DNA of 64,000 nt from Chondrosia reniformis (Eukaryota; Porifera; Demospongiae; Chondrillida; Chondrillidae), in NCBI GenBank assembly GCA_947172415.1, contig OX359190.1:7688001-7752000 (forward strand), given 5' to 3'. The translations under genes and the position numbers were made by a program. Position 1 is the first letter of the stretch. Each line of letters begins with the position of its first letter. This document shows, one piece after another, positions 10,140-21,510 of the stretch. A model generated the notes under the pieces. It was not told where the DNA came from. It saw only the letters and a list, made by a program, of their open reading frames with translations, and ran no database searches.

Positions 10140-13100
10140 CAAATTCCAATCCGTACGTGGAGGGTGTAGCTGAGGATGTGATGGGCTTAATTTCACAAAA
10201 CATGAAAAATCTTGAAGATGGCAAAACAGGAAGTTCCAGGCCTAATAATGGTACTGTCACTGTAACCTGAAGTAAAATAATGAAAAGTAAGTAGTTACTG
10301 CAATGTTGACTGCCAGTTAAAAATCTATTGTATAAAAACAGATTCACTATATACAAAATTGAATTCTTGGATGTAATATCATGATATTGTAACTACTGGT
10401 ATTAGCATCACAAATTACCTACAACTATAAATGTTTACACAGTCATGATAAATAAACATATAAAACCATATTGTAAAGTAATAAATACTTCAAGTGTCAA
10501 GAAAACAACATCAAAAACAGAATGGAACTGACTTAAAGTTTTCTTATATACACGTATATAAGGTCACCTATTTAGTTTAGATGTTTCAAACTATAGTCAG
10601 CAGTACCGGGTACCAGAGTTCCATTCCATATAAAGTCCATCATACTAGTTTCCACTAACCTCCACATCTATGAAACCACTTCTTTGTGAAATGGAAATGT
10701 CAGCTATAGCTCGCTGTCCAGCAACTGTTAGGCTCAAAGTTGTGTCATTCTTAAAGACACCATCAATTAATGTACCAAGTACACTACTACGAACAAAGAT
10801 AGCTATCCCATAAGGTTCCTCACATGGCAACAAGGTCATTGTCATGGATATAGGAAAGCCTATATAGGTCATATCACAATCTAGTATAGTACAATCGTCA
10901 CTTTTGCTACATCTTCCATCGAGTTCAGAGTTGGCAAGTTTGTCAGAAATGTCGTCCAAGGAATTACACATGTCTTCTTTTGATACTGAAATTGGAGAAG
11001 ATGTTGGAGATGGTTTAGGCATTTCTGAAGCTGAGGATATGGAGGATGTAGCTGAGTATGTGATGGGCTTAATTTCACAAAACATGAAAAATCTTGAAGA
11101 TGGCAAAACAGGAAGTTCCAGTCCTAATAATGGTATTGTCACTGTAGCCTGAAGTAAAATATAATGAAAAGTAAGTAGTTACTGCAATGTTGACTGCCCA
11201 GTTAAATTCACTATAAAATTGAATTTTTGGCTATACGTAATATCATGACATTGCAATACTGGTATTAGCATCACAAATCACTTACAACTATAAATGTTTA
11301 CACAGTCCTGATAAATAAACATATAAAACCATATTTTAAAGTTTAATAAATACTTTATGTGTCAAGAAAACAACTTCAAAAACCAACTTAAAGTTTTCTT
11401 ATATATACATATATAAGGTCACCTATTTAGTTTAGATGTTTCAAACTATAGTCAGCATTACCAGAGTTCGGGTCTATATATATAAAGTCCATCATACTAG
11501 TTTCCACTAACCTCCACATCTATGAAACCACTTCTTTGTGAAATGAAAATGTCAGCTATAGCTCGCTGTCCAGCAACTGTTATGTTCAAAGTTGCGTCAT
11601 TCTTAAAGATGTCATCAATTAATGTACCAAGTACACTACTATGAACAAAGATAGCTATCCCATAAGGTTCCTCACATGGCAACAAGGTCATTGTCATGGA
11701 TATAGGAATGCCTGTATAGGTCATATCACATTCTAGTACAGTACAATCGTCACTTTTGCTACAGACTCCATCGAGTTCAGAGTCGGCAAGTTTGTCAGAA
11801 ATGTCGTCTAAGGAATTACACATGTCTTCTTTTGATACTGAAATTGGAGAAAATGTTGGTAAGATGGTTCCAGATGGTGAAGGCTGTGTTGTAGCTAGAA
11901 TAAGAGAGGGCATGGGTGAGGATGGGGAGGGTGGTACAGCAGTCAGTCCTGTGTCAGAAGTTGGAAGAATTATTATATCTGTTAGATCAATTGAGTCTGT
12001 TGCAAGATCAGATGATGGTTGAGGCATTTCTGAAACTGAGGATATGGAGGATGTAGCTGAGGATGTGATGGGCTTAATTTCACAAAACATGAAAAATCTT
12101 GAAGATGGCAAAACAGGAAGTTCCAGTCCTAATAATGGTACTGTCACTGTAACCTGAAGCAAAATATAATGAAAAGTAAGTAGTTACTGTGTTGACTGTC
12201 TAGTTAAAAATCTATAAACAGATTCACTACACAATTGAATTCTTGGATATAATATCATGATAATGCAACTACTGGTATTAATATTAGCATCACAAATGAC
12301 TTACTTTATAAACATTTACACAGTCCTGATAAATAAACATAAAAATCATATAAAACCATATTGTAAAGTTTAATAAATACTTTATATGTCAAGAAAACAA
12401 CATCAAAAACAGAATGGAACCAACTTAAAGTTTTCTTATATATACGTATATAAGGTCACCTATTTAGTTTAGATGTTTCAAACTATAGTCAGCAGTACCG
12501 GGTACCAGAGTTCCATTCCATATAAAGTCCATCATACTAGTTTCCACTAACCTCCACATCTATGAAACCACTTCTTTGTGAAATGAAAATGTCAGCTATA
12601 GCTCGCTGTCCAACAACTGTTAGGCTCAAAGTTGTGTCATTCTTAAAGACACCATTAATTAATGTACCAAGTGTACCACCATTAACAAAGATAGCTATCC
12701 CATAAGGTTCCTCACATGGCAACAAGGTCATTGTCATGGATATAGGAAAGCCTACATAGGTCATATCACATTCTAGTACAGTACAATCGTCACTTTTGCT
12801 ACAGACTCCATCGAGTTCAGAGTCGGCAAGTTTGTCAGAAATGTCGTCTAAGGAATTTCACATGTCTTCTTTTGATACTGAAATTGGAGAAAATGTTGGT
12901 AAGATGGTTCCAGATGGTGAAGGCTGTGTTGTAGCTAGAATAAGAGAGGGCATGGGTGAGGATGGGGAGGGTGGTACAGCAGTCAGTCCTGTGTCAGAAG
13001 TTGGAAGAATTATTATATCTGTTAGATCAATTGAGTCTGTTGCAAGATCAGATGATGGTTGAGGCATTTCTGAAGCTGAGGATATGGAGGATGTAGCTGA

Positions 13101-13960
13101 GGATGTGATGGGCTTAATTTCACAAAACATGAAAAATCTTGAAGATGGCAAAACAGGAAGTTCCACTGCTAATGATGGTACTGTCACTGTAACCTGAAGT
13201 AAAATATAATGAAAAGTAAGTAGTTACTGCAATGTTGACTGTCTAGTTAAAAATCTATAAACAGATTCACTACACAATTGAATTCTTGGATATAATAACA
13301 TGATAATGCAACTACTGGTATTAATATTAGCTTCACAAATGACTTACAACTTATAAATGTATACACAGTCCTGATAAATAAACATATAAAAATCATATAA
13401 AACCATATTGTAAAGTTAAGTCAAACTATACTCAGCACTACCAGAGTTCGGGTCTATATAAAGTCCATCATACTAGTTTCCACTAACCTCCACATCTATG
13501 AAACCACTTCCTTGTGAAATGGAAATGTCAGCTATAGCTCGCTGTCCAACAACTGTTAGGCTCAAAGTTGTGTCATTCTTAAAGACACCATTAATTAATG
13601 TACCAAGTGTACCACCATTAACAAAGATAGCTATCCCATAAGGCTCCTCACATGGCAACAAGGTCATTGTCATGGATATAGGAAAGCTGAAATAGGTCAT
13701 AGCACATTCTAATATAGTACAATTGTCACTTTTGCTACATCTTCCATCGAGTTCAGAGTTGGCAAGTTTGTCAGAAATGTCGTCCAAGGAATTACACATG
13801 TCTTCTTTTGATACTGAAATTGGAGAAGATGTTGGTAAGATGGTTCCAGATGGTGAAGGCTGTGTTGTAGCTAGAGTAAGAGAGGGCGTGGGTGAGGTTG
13901 GGTAGGATGGTACAGCATATGAAATATTGCCAGAAGAATATTGTATGGTAAAAGAATATA
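10140..13960 (-). CDS. Gene A, tandem array of Ser/Thr/Pro + Cys-module exons
   Basis: Five homologous exons run leftward: E (13488 to about 13945), D (12552-13193), C (11512-12153), B (10660-11148) and A (10140-10266). B, C and D are phase 0-0; A is 0 to 1, fitting the FN3 exons that follow. Each full exon starts with PLLGLELPVLPSSRFFMFCE, passes through a Ser/Thr/Pro linker, and ends with a Cys module: MCNSLDDISDKLA, CSKSDDCTILECDMTY, MTMTLLPCEEPYGIAIFV, TLIDGVFKNDTTLSLTV and SGFIDVE. Exon borders cut the module, so one unit holds the end of one module, a mucin-like linker and the start of the next. I do not recognise the domain; it looks extracellular. The 5' start of the gene was not found. 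Splice donors are gttagt and acceptors ttcag. Confidence 0.75.
12552..13193 (-). pseudogene. Array exon D with an in-frame stop
   Basis: This exon has the same 642-base length as exon C and is nearly identical to it from about 12760 to 13060. A conserved Cys codon TGT of the motif KEDMCNS is TGA here (minus strand, 12858-12860). Because the exon is phase 0-0, skipping it would keep the frame, so the gene need not be dead. It could instead be a recent non-functional duplicate or a sequencing error. Confidence 0.75.
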
Positions 13961-14046
13961 GTGTGGTACATGGTAAAAGAATTTTTTATGCTAAGAGAAT
14001 TGTATGTACATATATAGATAATATATGGAATAAGGTATTGATGGTA

Positions 14047-14285
14047 TAGTCATGTTTTTGGCTCAGTGGTAGAGTAGGCTAAATTCCCAATAGTGCCTGC
14101 ACTCCATAATGAAACAGTTGTGGTTCAATTATCACTTCAATTATTCATATATATACACATGGCAGGTAGACACCACACTGCTCCAATGACACATACTACA
14201 GTAAACTTAGTAAGAGCTTTGGATGAGGATACAAGAGTTTTCTCCTACTCTTCTTCTCCACTGGGCCTTTTGTACAATAGAATAG
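14047..14285 (+). repeat. SINE-like element with tRNA-like head
   Basis: An A-box-like tggctcagtggtagag (14057) and a B-box-like ggttcaattatc (about 14122) lie about 60 bases apart. They are followed by a body segment (gagctttggatgaggatac, cttcttctccactgggc) shared with copies at about 19300, 26460, 54410 and 61350. This suggests a tRNA-derived SINE family. The body is continuous with the minisatellite that follows. Confidence 0.55.
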
Positions 14286-14286
14286 A

Positions 14287-14525
14287 GCTCCAAAGGACCT
14301 GGATTCCCAACATTATCACTTCAGCTCCAAAGGACCTGGATTCCCAACATTATCACTTCAGCTCTAAAGGACCTGGATTCCCAACATTATCACTTCAGCT
14401 CCAAAGGACCTAGATTCCCAACATTATCACTTCAGCTCCAAAGGACCTAGATTCCCAACAATATCACTTCAGTTCCAAAGGACCTAGATTCCCAACATTA
14501 TCACTTCCGTTCCAAAGGACCTGGA
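14287..14525. repeat. 37-base minisatellite
   Basis: About 6.5 copies of a unit beginning gctccaaaggacctggattc and continuing cccaacattatcacttca. The unit derives from the inside of the SINE-like element (the words ccaaggattcac and agattcccagg occur in other copies), so the array probably grew from it. Confidence 0.93.
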
Positions 14526-14611
14526 TGGGTAGGGCCAACATCAGAGGAATGCAACATTATTCTACAGATGAACATTAACGGAGTAGCTCAAGTGACAGAA
14601 CATGCCTCCTT

Positions 14612-15030
14612 TCCTCAGACACAGACAACCAGTAGCCTCAGGGAGCTAGTCATGTGACCTTCAGACACAGACAACCAGTAGCCTCAGGGAGCTAGTCATG
14701 TGACCTTCAGACACAGACAACCAGTAGCCTCAGGGAGCTAGTCATGTGACCTTCAGACACAGACAATCAGTAGCCTCAGGGAGCTAGTCATGTGACCTTC
14801 AGACACAGACAACCAGTAGCCTCAGGGAGCTAGTCATGTGACCTTCAGACATAGACAACCAGTAGCCTCAGGGAGCTAGTCATGTGACCTTCAGACATAG
14901 ACAATTAGTAGCCTCAGGGAGCTGGTCATGTGATCTTCAGACACAGACAACCAGTAGCCTCAGGGAGGTGGTCATGTGACCTTCAGACACAGACAATCAG
15001 TAGCCTCAGGGAGCTGGTCATATGACCTTG
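14612..15030. repeat. 46-base minisatellite
   Basis: About nine copies of a unit containing cagacacagacaaccagtag, cctcagggagctagtcatg and tgacctt, diverging by a few bases each, more so toward the right end. 15031-15485 has no gene that I recognise. Confidence 0.95.
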
Positions 15031-15485
15031 GACACAACTGTTTACCTCTTAGTCTGATAGGGTGGTATCTAGGAAGAAGATTTGGAGGAAGGGAGATCTA
15101 TAGTACCTGTAGACATGTCTCCCATGATTCTGGGGTATGGTCCCTAGGAATTTTGATTTCAGGCCCTTTCTAATTGATTGTAATGCAATCTGAGAGATAA
15201 CTATTGTATTTTTGGAATAAAATTAATTAGTTACAGTTAAAAATTACTTATTGAGTAAATAAGACCCATGGAAGGAAGTGAAAAAGAGAGAGGAGTTGGA
15301 AGGTGACGTACATAGTTATTCTTCCTGTGTCTTGATATGTACTACCTAACTCATAATATGTAGACATACGTATGTCTACTGATAGGCCAGAGATATCTCT
15401 ATGAATTGACAAACCTTTTGGGGAGAAAGCTGTAGAGTTTGGTGGAGAAGTTCCTCCCACTAGATTAAACTCTACCCTACCATAT

Positions 15486-16436
15486 GGTTCCAAACATCAT
15501 TCAGAAGCTGTTTACATATATACGTACATACTGTAGGTTCATGTTAACCTTTCATTATGTTTACATATGCAGCACTCCTAAATAAAGTGTTGTGTATAGA
15601 GCAATGCTTTCTGAACTTAACCAGTCATGCAGGCTAATTCAGAGAGAGAAACCTCATGATTGATTGATTTTTCTGTAAGACTTCTATTTTAGAAGCCTCA
15701 TGAAACATAAATATTAAATTACACGTTCACACATAAAGGTTTCACATAAAAACTGGTTAAAATGTACATAATCATATTCTACAAAGTGTAGAATGATCCA
15801 AATTTAGATGATGCAAACCATCTAATTAGAATGCAGGAGGCAATAATGATGAGCATAGTGATTAAGCAATATGTCACTGCAACTGCCAATCAGATGGTAC
15901 CATGCGTCTAATAACCACGCCTCAATTACAGAAGTCCTCAAACCTCACCTCAATTACAGAAGTCCTCTAACCCCTACTCTACGTATCTCTGCAGTGCCTG
16001 TGGTCAGAAGTTATTTCTAAAACTGAGACTGTTTCAAAGCCGATATGTACTTATAAAACTTTATCTTGTATTTACATGTTATATCTAGTCTTGATAGATT
16101 ACATGTCTAATTTCCAAGACATTGCAATGGTGCTGCAGGTCTACACTGATAAATACATCAAATGGATCACATCACCAATCCTCCACATCAAAGGAATACT
16201 ATATCCCAGGAAACCATAAAAGAAAGAGTGGGAGGGTTGCCATGACTACCACTTAGGAAGTCTGGCGTAATGCCACCGATCAAGCTAGTGTATTAATGAG
16301 AATGCCACCTCACATGATCAAGCTAGTGTATTAATGAGAATGCCACCTCACATGATCAAGCTAGTGTATTAATGAGAATGCCACCTCACATGATCAAGGC
16401 ATGAAGACACTCAAGAGCACTCAACTTAAGGCAAAC
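15486..16436. repeat. Dispersed repeat, copy 1
   Basis: Matches 50764-51660 over most of its length (start ggttccaaacatcattcaga, middle tctgtaagacttctatttta, end actcaacttaaggcaaa), with insertions and deletions. Copy 1 contains an expanded 38-base unit that is single in copy 2. No protein was recognised. Confidence 0.85.
16278..16400. repeat. 38-base minisatellite inside the dispersed repeat
   Basis: Three full copies plus a partial of gatcaagctagtgtattaat followed by gagaatgccacctcacat. The homologous element at about 51577 has one unit, so the expansion happened after the two copies separated. Confidence 0.95.
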
Positions 16437-16474
16437 CCATTTTGCTTTTAGGGGGCTTCCCCTTAATAATATTT

Positions 16475-16712
16475 ACCCCTGCCCTTCCACCTTCAAGACA
16501 GTTTGCCCCACCTTGAGACAGTTTACCCCTGCCCTTCCACCTTCAAGACAGTTTGCCCCTCCCCCTTCCACCTTGAGACAGTTTACCCCTGCCCTTCCAC
16601 CTTGAGACAGTTTGCCCCTCCCCCTTCCACCTTCGAGACAGTTTGCCCCTCCCCCTTCCACCTTCAAGACAGTTTGCTCCTCCCCCTTCCACCTTGAGAC
16701 AGTTTGCCCCTT
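16475..16712. repeat. C/T-rich minisatellite, units about 30-33 bases
   Basis: About eight variants of gacagtttgcccctccccct followed by tccacctt, with strand-asymmetric composition (pyrimidine-rich on the plus strand). The open frames over it on both strands are artefacts. Confidence 0.93.
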
Positions 16713-16785
16713 TGAACATGGGAAGAATAAGAGAAGACATCATGAATTTTCTAGTGGGAAGCACACCATGCAACATGCTACCAGA

Positions 16786-16876
16786 TGTAGGGATATGTTG
16801 CATGCACAGCTAATGCTTCACTGCATGTGTAACATCATTTCTTGTTTTCTGTACTTTTTATGCCATCCCTACATCT
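16786..16876. repeat. Small MITE-like element with 12-base inverted ends
   Basis: Left agatgtagggat and right atccctacatct are exact inverted ends. A related piece lies at 55270-55345. 16877-18047 otherwise holds no recognised gene; around 17040-17110 there is a CpG-richer patch of unknown origin. Confidence 0.55.
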
Positions 16877-18047
16877 TCACTACTTTTGAAAATTTTTAAT
16901 ATTTCTAGTTTCTGTACTTTTTATGGAGCACGAGCTAGTGTATTTTAAAACCATTTTGGTTTCGCAATCTTCAACACGGTCACTTGCCTTATAAAGGCCA
17001 ATTTATAGCATGGCTGGTCTATCTTTAACTATACATAGCCTTTTTTCGGCCGTTTTCAGCCTATTTCGGAATTTCGCTCCTATACAAATGTATAGGGAAA
17101 ACGAAACAACCGGTACCATCTCTACATAGAGAGTACTACCGCTGATATGCAATCGTCATAACCACTGTCCCATGAACGTTTCCCACAGCCATCAGATGCA
17201 CTCTGCTTCGCACATTTCAGTAATTACGTAGCCACTATTTAATATTACTAAAAGAAAAGGTCAAAGCCGATGATTGAAAGGATACCCAGCTACCAAGCCT
17301 TATGATTGTTAGTGGTTGATCTGTAATCTGTAAACATTGTGTATCTATATACGTACCTCAAGAGCCAATGACCTTTCAGAATAAGATAAAGCGGGGTTAT
17401 TTGGAACAGACCTTATTTAACTAGACCTAGCTGAACACAAGGGCCTAGGTAGCATACCTCAGAATGAACACTTGCTTGCCTTTAAGTAGGCTGCATCAAC
17501 ATGCAGCGCTCGTCTTGCTGTTAGAAGGTAAAGGAAAGCTTTGTTCCAAGTTACCCTCCTGTCGTTCCGCTTTACCCTACACCTTTAATCACTCTTTTCG
17601 ACCGTTACAGACACAGAACAAATGCTCAGGCGCAGATATCGCTTACTATGTTGCTGCTACAAGAAGCCCAAGGTATTCATGGAAGTACTAAGAACATTCT
17701 CTATTCCAAATTGTTAATTAGCTAAGGGAAAGTTAGCTCAACAAAAGCAGGACTTGGATATAAATCTCGTCTTAAAATGGCCGGTGTGTGTAGTCATAAA
17801 TTATCTCGTAGTCTAGACTGTCTATGGTTTAACAAGTAATTTAAGTAGTAGATACAACAGCTGCGAGAATACACGTACTGGTTTAGCAATGCATACATAA
17901 TACAGTACTACCAACTTACGTGTAACGTGAAGGAGATTAAACGCGGCCAGGAATAACAGAACTAGCGTTGTGCACGACATTATTTTCCCTAAGGACAATC
18001 TGCGACCGACAGAACTTGTGTAAAACCTTGTGCACGTATTTCTTACT

Positions 18048-18331
18048 ACCGTATAATTCGGGAAATTTTCGTGTTAAAATATTTTCGTGGTTTGGGGGCA
18101 ACTACGAAAATACGTTGAGAAATTGGAGGATTACGAAAGGGATCATCCTTGCGCTGCAGGTGTCGCAGTAGAACCATTTTCAGCTGTTTGTGTGGCCGTA
18201 TGTTATATATACGTAGATCGTACAACGCGTTATTATTTCGTTGTTAAAAATATTTCGTGTGAGAAATTTTCGTGGTTTGGGCCAACCACGAAAATATTCA
18301 GTTAACAACGAAAATTTCTCGAATTACGGTA
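18048..18331. repeat. MITE with inverted terminal repeats
   Basis: The left end taccgtataattcgggaaat and the right end, read in complement as taccgtaattcgagaaattt, form terminal inverted repeats. Inside, ttttcgtggtttggg and its complement form further inverted pairs. At about 284 bases with no coding capacity it fits a non-autonomous DNA transposon. Confidence 0.75.
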
Positions 18332-18629
18332 TTATTAGAACATAAAGCAGTAAATTTGTCAACATACAAGTCACAAGCTGCTTTGTTAATCACATTTTCA
18401 GACTTGCAAGTCTGTAACATATATACTCATATATCTTACTAACATCTTCACAAACTGCACTCCAAAAGATTATGTTAATTTTGTCCAAAGGCTGCAAGAT
18501 TAGTTATGCATGGATCAGGGCAAACTTGTACCAGATTACGAGGCAGTAAAGTGAAGAAATTGTTATTATTGAGATACCTATAACATTACACCAATGAGGA
18601 AAAGGAATCATGTATATTATGTATAATAT

Positions 18630-18752
18630 ATAACTTACTGTAACATATTTTCCACATGTAGCAGGCTCCATGTCAACTTTAATTACAATTGTGAATGTTA
18701 GGATTGTCTTAGAAATTATGCCAGAGCTGATAATAATTCGTTTGCCAGTTCA
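18630..18752 (-). pseudogene. Decayed small exon, copy 1
   Basis: The frame ISKTILTFTIVIKVDMEPATC ends at a good donor (ACA|gtaagt). The paralogous piece at 19610-19730 gives TITIAFDIIIEPANCGINVA with the same donor. Earlier codons fall into different frames in the two copies, so at least one is decayed. Confidence 0.45.
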
Positions 18753-18819
18753 GAAGTTCTATAGTGTAATAGCAGATTTATTAATCTCAAAAGTAAGCTT
18801 AAGCAATATAGATACTTAC

Positions 18820-19240
18820 CCAAGAATTGATTCAGAAGTAAAATTACCATAAAGGTATATTCCCCCAGGTTGATCTCCATTTGGTTTTACTATGCGTGTA
18901 GAAAAGTAACCTGTGCCCAAAGTTGATCCAACAACACTAGATATTCCAATGCAATCTGTTTCAATAGTACATGTGACAGAATTTAAATTCTCAGAAGCTT
19001 TAAGTGTTTTTTCGATAGCATTCATTAGAGGGCATGTATTACAATCACAAAGGATGGGGAATGGAGAGGTTAAAGGTGATCTTGTATAGTTGTCGATGCT
19101 ATAGAAGATGTAAAGGTTATAGGTTGTTTTGAAATCATTGTGGAAGAAGTTTCAATTGGGACAAGGCAAAGTGGTATACCAGCTATAGGTTTCGAAAACA
19201 GTAAAATAACGGCACTGTTATTGTTGAACTGCATTGATAC
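18820..19240 (-). pseudogene. Divergent Cys-module exon with a frameshift
   Basis: An acceptor (ctatag) at 19241 opens a frame with SMQFNNNSAVILLFSKPIAG and a Ser/Thr-rich stretch, the position occupied by PLLGLELPVLPSSRF in the array exons. The second half, in another frame, reads CDCNTCPLMNAIEKTL, VTCTIETDCIGIS and PGGIYLYGNFTSESILG, ending at a donor (ttgg|gtaagt). The pattern of Cys and the turn before the GI-I/L block parallel the gene A module. The frame change inside the exon suggests a decayed paralogue. Confidence 0.5.
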
Positions 19241-19299
19241 CTATAATATACATTTGATATGAAAAAGAATACGTATATATTCCAAGTAATGTAGTACAT

Positions 19300-19550
19300 A
19301 TATGAAAAATCTAATACATCATTTTCCTACATGCTAAATGTCTATTCTGTAAAAAAGCCTATAGGGGAACTAAACCCTGAAGAGCTTTGGATGAAGATAC
19401 AGGAGTCTTTTCTTTCTTCTTTTTCTTTCTTCCATCTTCTTCTCCACTGGCCATGGGTCAGACAGCTGTTTCTGGGAATTCCACCTTCATCAGTGATCCT
19501 GCGAGTCTTTGTCTTAAAGTTTTCTTTATCTTGATCTTCTGTGCATGAAT
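19300..19550 (-). repeat. SINE-like dispersed element
   Basis: Shares aaaaagcctataggggaact, gctttggatgaagatacagg and cttcatcagtgatcctg with copies at 26460, 54410-54785 and 61350-61580 in either orientation. It lies between decayed exon copies. Confidence 0.75.
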
Positions 19551-19599
19551 TTCCTTGTCATATGTACATATGGAAAACCCTGTAATTAACTACTCATAT

Positions 19600-19960
19600 A
19601 GCAACTTACAGCAACATTTATTCCACAATTTGCGGGTTCAATGATGATATCAAAGGCAATTGTAATAGTATCATACAGTAAAGAAAAAACTCTTAGTAAC
19701 CGCTTCAGAGCTGGTGACAATTTTATCAATCAGAGTTAGAGATCTAGCGTAAAAAGAGGATCATCATGTAGATTAATTCAGAAATGAATTTCAAAAGTAA
19801 TTAAGCCTATACATACCCAAGTGCAGTGGCATATATAAATATATATTCCCCCTGGTTCATTTCCAATTAGCACATAGCAGAAGCGTTGGCTGCATTCTTG
19901 ATAACATTCATTAGAAGACACGTGTTATGAGTAATCAAATTCAGCATGAGCTTTCCTAGC
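19600..19960 (-). pseudogene. Second decayed copy of the small exon and Cys-module exon
   Basis: 19610-19730 parallels 18630-18752. 19810-19960 parallels 18820-19025 (shared words atattccccc, ggttcatttccaatt versus ggttgatctccattt, and cattcattagaa). It is strongly diverged with no open frame. This indicates an old tandem duplication of a two-exon unit. Confidence 0.5.
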
Positions 19961-20044
19961 CACCCAGGACTTCATAGTAATGTATACATTTTACATGTGA
20001 TCTTGAATAATAACTATTTATGAATATATATGTGCCTTTAGATA

Positions 20045-21510
20045 TATACAATACATTCTGTCTCCACTTTTGTTTTCCCTGTACATAAATAGCTTGGTGT
20101 CAGAGTTGAAGCACATGCAGGGATTGTGAGGTTTTGTGTGGAGGAATTCGAAGTATGGTGTCTAGCCTGTTGTTTGTGAATGACACGGCCTTGTTGGCAG
20201 AGAATGTAGAGGATATGAAGAGGAGTCCTTTGTATGAGAAATGGTCTGTAGAGATTAATGAAGAGAAGAGTGTTACGATGCACATGAGGAAAATAGGTGC
20301 GGATAGATGTTCTGACACTCTCAATATTGGTGAGGATGAAATCCCTTTGGTTTCCACTTTTACAAGTATTTGGGTTGCGTGGTAGATGAGTTCCTGGACT
20401 GTTCTAGTATGGTGGAGCAACGGGTGAAGTTGTGATCACAGGCATTAGGTGCATGGTTGCGGAAGTGTCGGGAAGTAAGTGGGAGAGGTAAATGGTAGAT
20501 CTTTTATACAGTTAATGCAGTCACTGGTGCAGTCTGTATTATTGTATGGAGCAGAGATTTGGGGCTGCCACCATAAGTTGAAGGGATTGAGTCAGATCCA
20601 GCTACGGGCACTGCGTATCTTTTTCGGTGTGGGTCTACGCGACACAAGGGGGTCATTGCTGATGGAGGCTGATGCTTTTCCTGTTGTTTGGTTAGCGAGG
20701 ATCAGATGTGTTGCATTCTGGTTTAAAGTGTTGTCAAGCCCATTGTATGAAGGGAGGATTCTGAGGGTAGCTGCATTGGAAGCAATGGAGTGTGGAGGGT
20801 CATGGATTATGAAACTGCGGGAGTGTCTCAAGTCCTTTGGGTGGTGTCGTGTTGGAGCTGAGGAGGTACATGGTCTATCTAGTGGAGAAATCAGGGCAAT
20901 GTTAGAGACTTGTGCGAGGAGGATGATTGAAGAGGAATGGTCAGGTGAGCTTAGCACCAAACTGAAGTTGGCAATTTTGCGGCTTCTTAAGTAGAATGGT
21001 GGTGAATCACAGTGCTTGGACATGGCCAGCAAGAGTCGCAGACGAGTGATGATGATGTTGAGAGTTGGGACTGCCCCCCTCATGATTGAGTGTGGATGGT
21101 GGTGAGGGCTTCAGAGAAAGGAGAGGACATGTCGGGAGTGTCAGGCAGGGAAGGTGGAGGATGTTACCCATTGGCTGCTTGAGTGTAATGTATATGGTGC
21201 ACCGAACGTCAGCCTCTCTTACAGGCAATGAGGCACATAGCCAATGATTTTGAGAATCTGTACATGTGCGAAGACGATAAGTCAGTTCTAGTTCTGGACA
21301 AGGGATGCCAGCATTTGTCAATACTGAAGAGTATTATGAAAATGTGGACTGCTCGGTTTTAGTTATGAAGCAATTGCCTCTTTTTGTTGTTGCTGAACTG
21401 ACTGTTGAGTTTATGATTTATTGTATTACTAAGACATTTTGTTACTGTTGTAGTTGTTTTGTGCCTCATAGGGCAGTTTGGCCCTAGTGCTGGTGAGCAT
21501 GTGGCAAATT
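20045..21510 (+). mobile_element. LINE (non-LTR retrotransposon), 5'-truncated and degraded
   Basis: Reverse transcriptase pieces appear in order: ILSPLLFSLYINSLVSELK near 20058, SLLFVNDTALLAENVEDM near 20165 (the usual FADD box is FVND here), KWSVEINEEKSVTMHMRK near 20240, then the thumb region LLYGAEIWGCHHKLKGL (20479-20994). A C-terminal zinc-knuckle-like CRECQAGKVEDVTHWLLEC lies near 21130. Several frame changes and a stop separate them. The clade is uncertain (CR1/Jockey-like layout). The 5' half, including any endonuclease, is missing. Confidence 0.88.

Noticed and set aside
14287-15030. CRISPR array
   Set aside because: The units are contiguous tandem repeats without unique spacers, and the DNA is clearly animal.
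16473-16900. Open frames on both strands with Gly- or Pro-rich repeats
   Set aside because: They are translation artefacts of the C/T-rich minisatellite.
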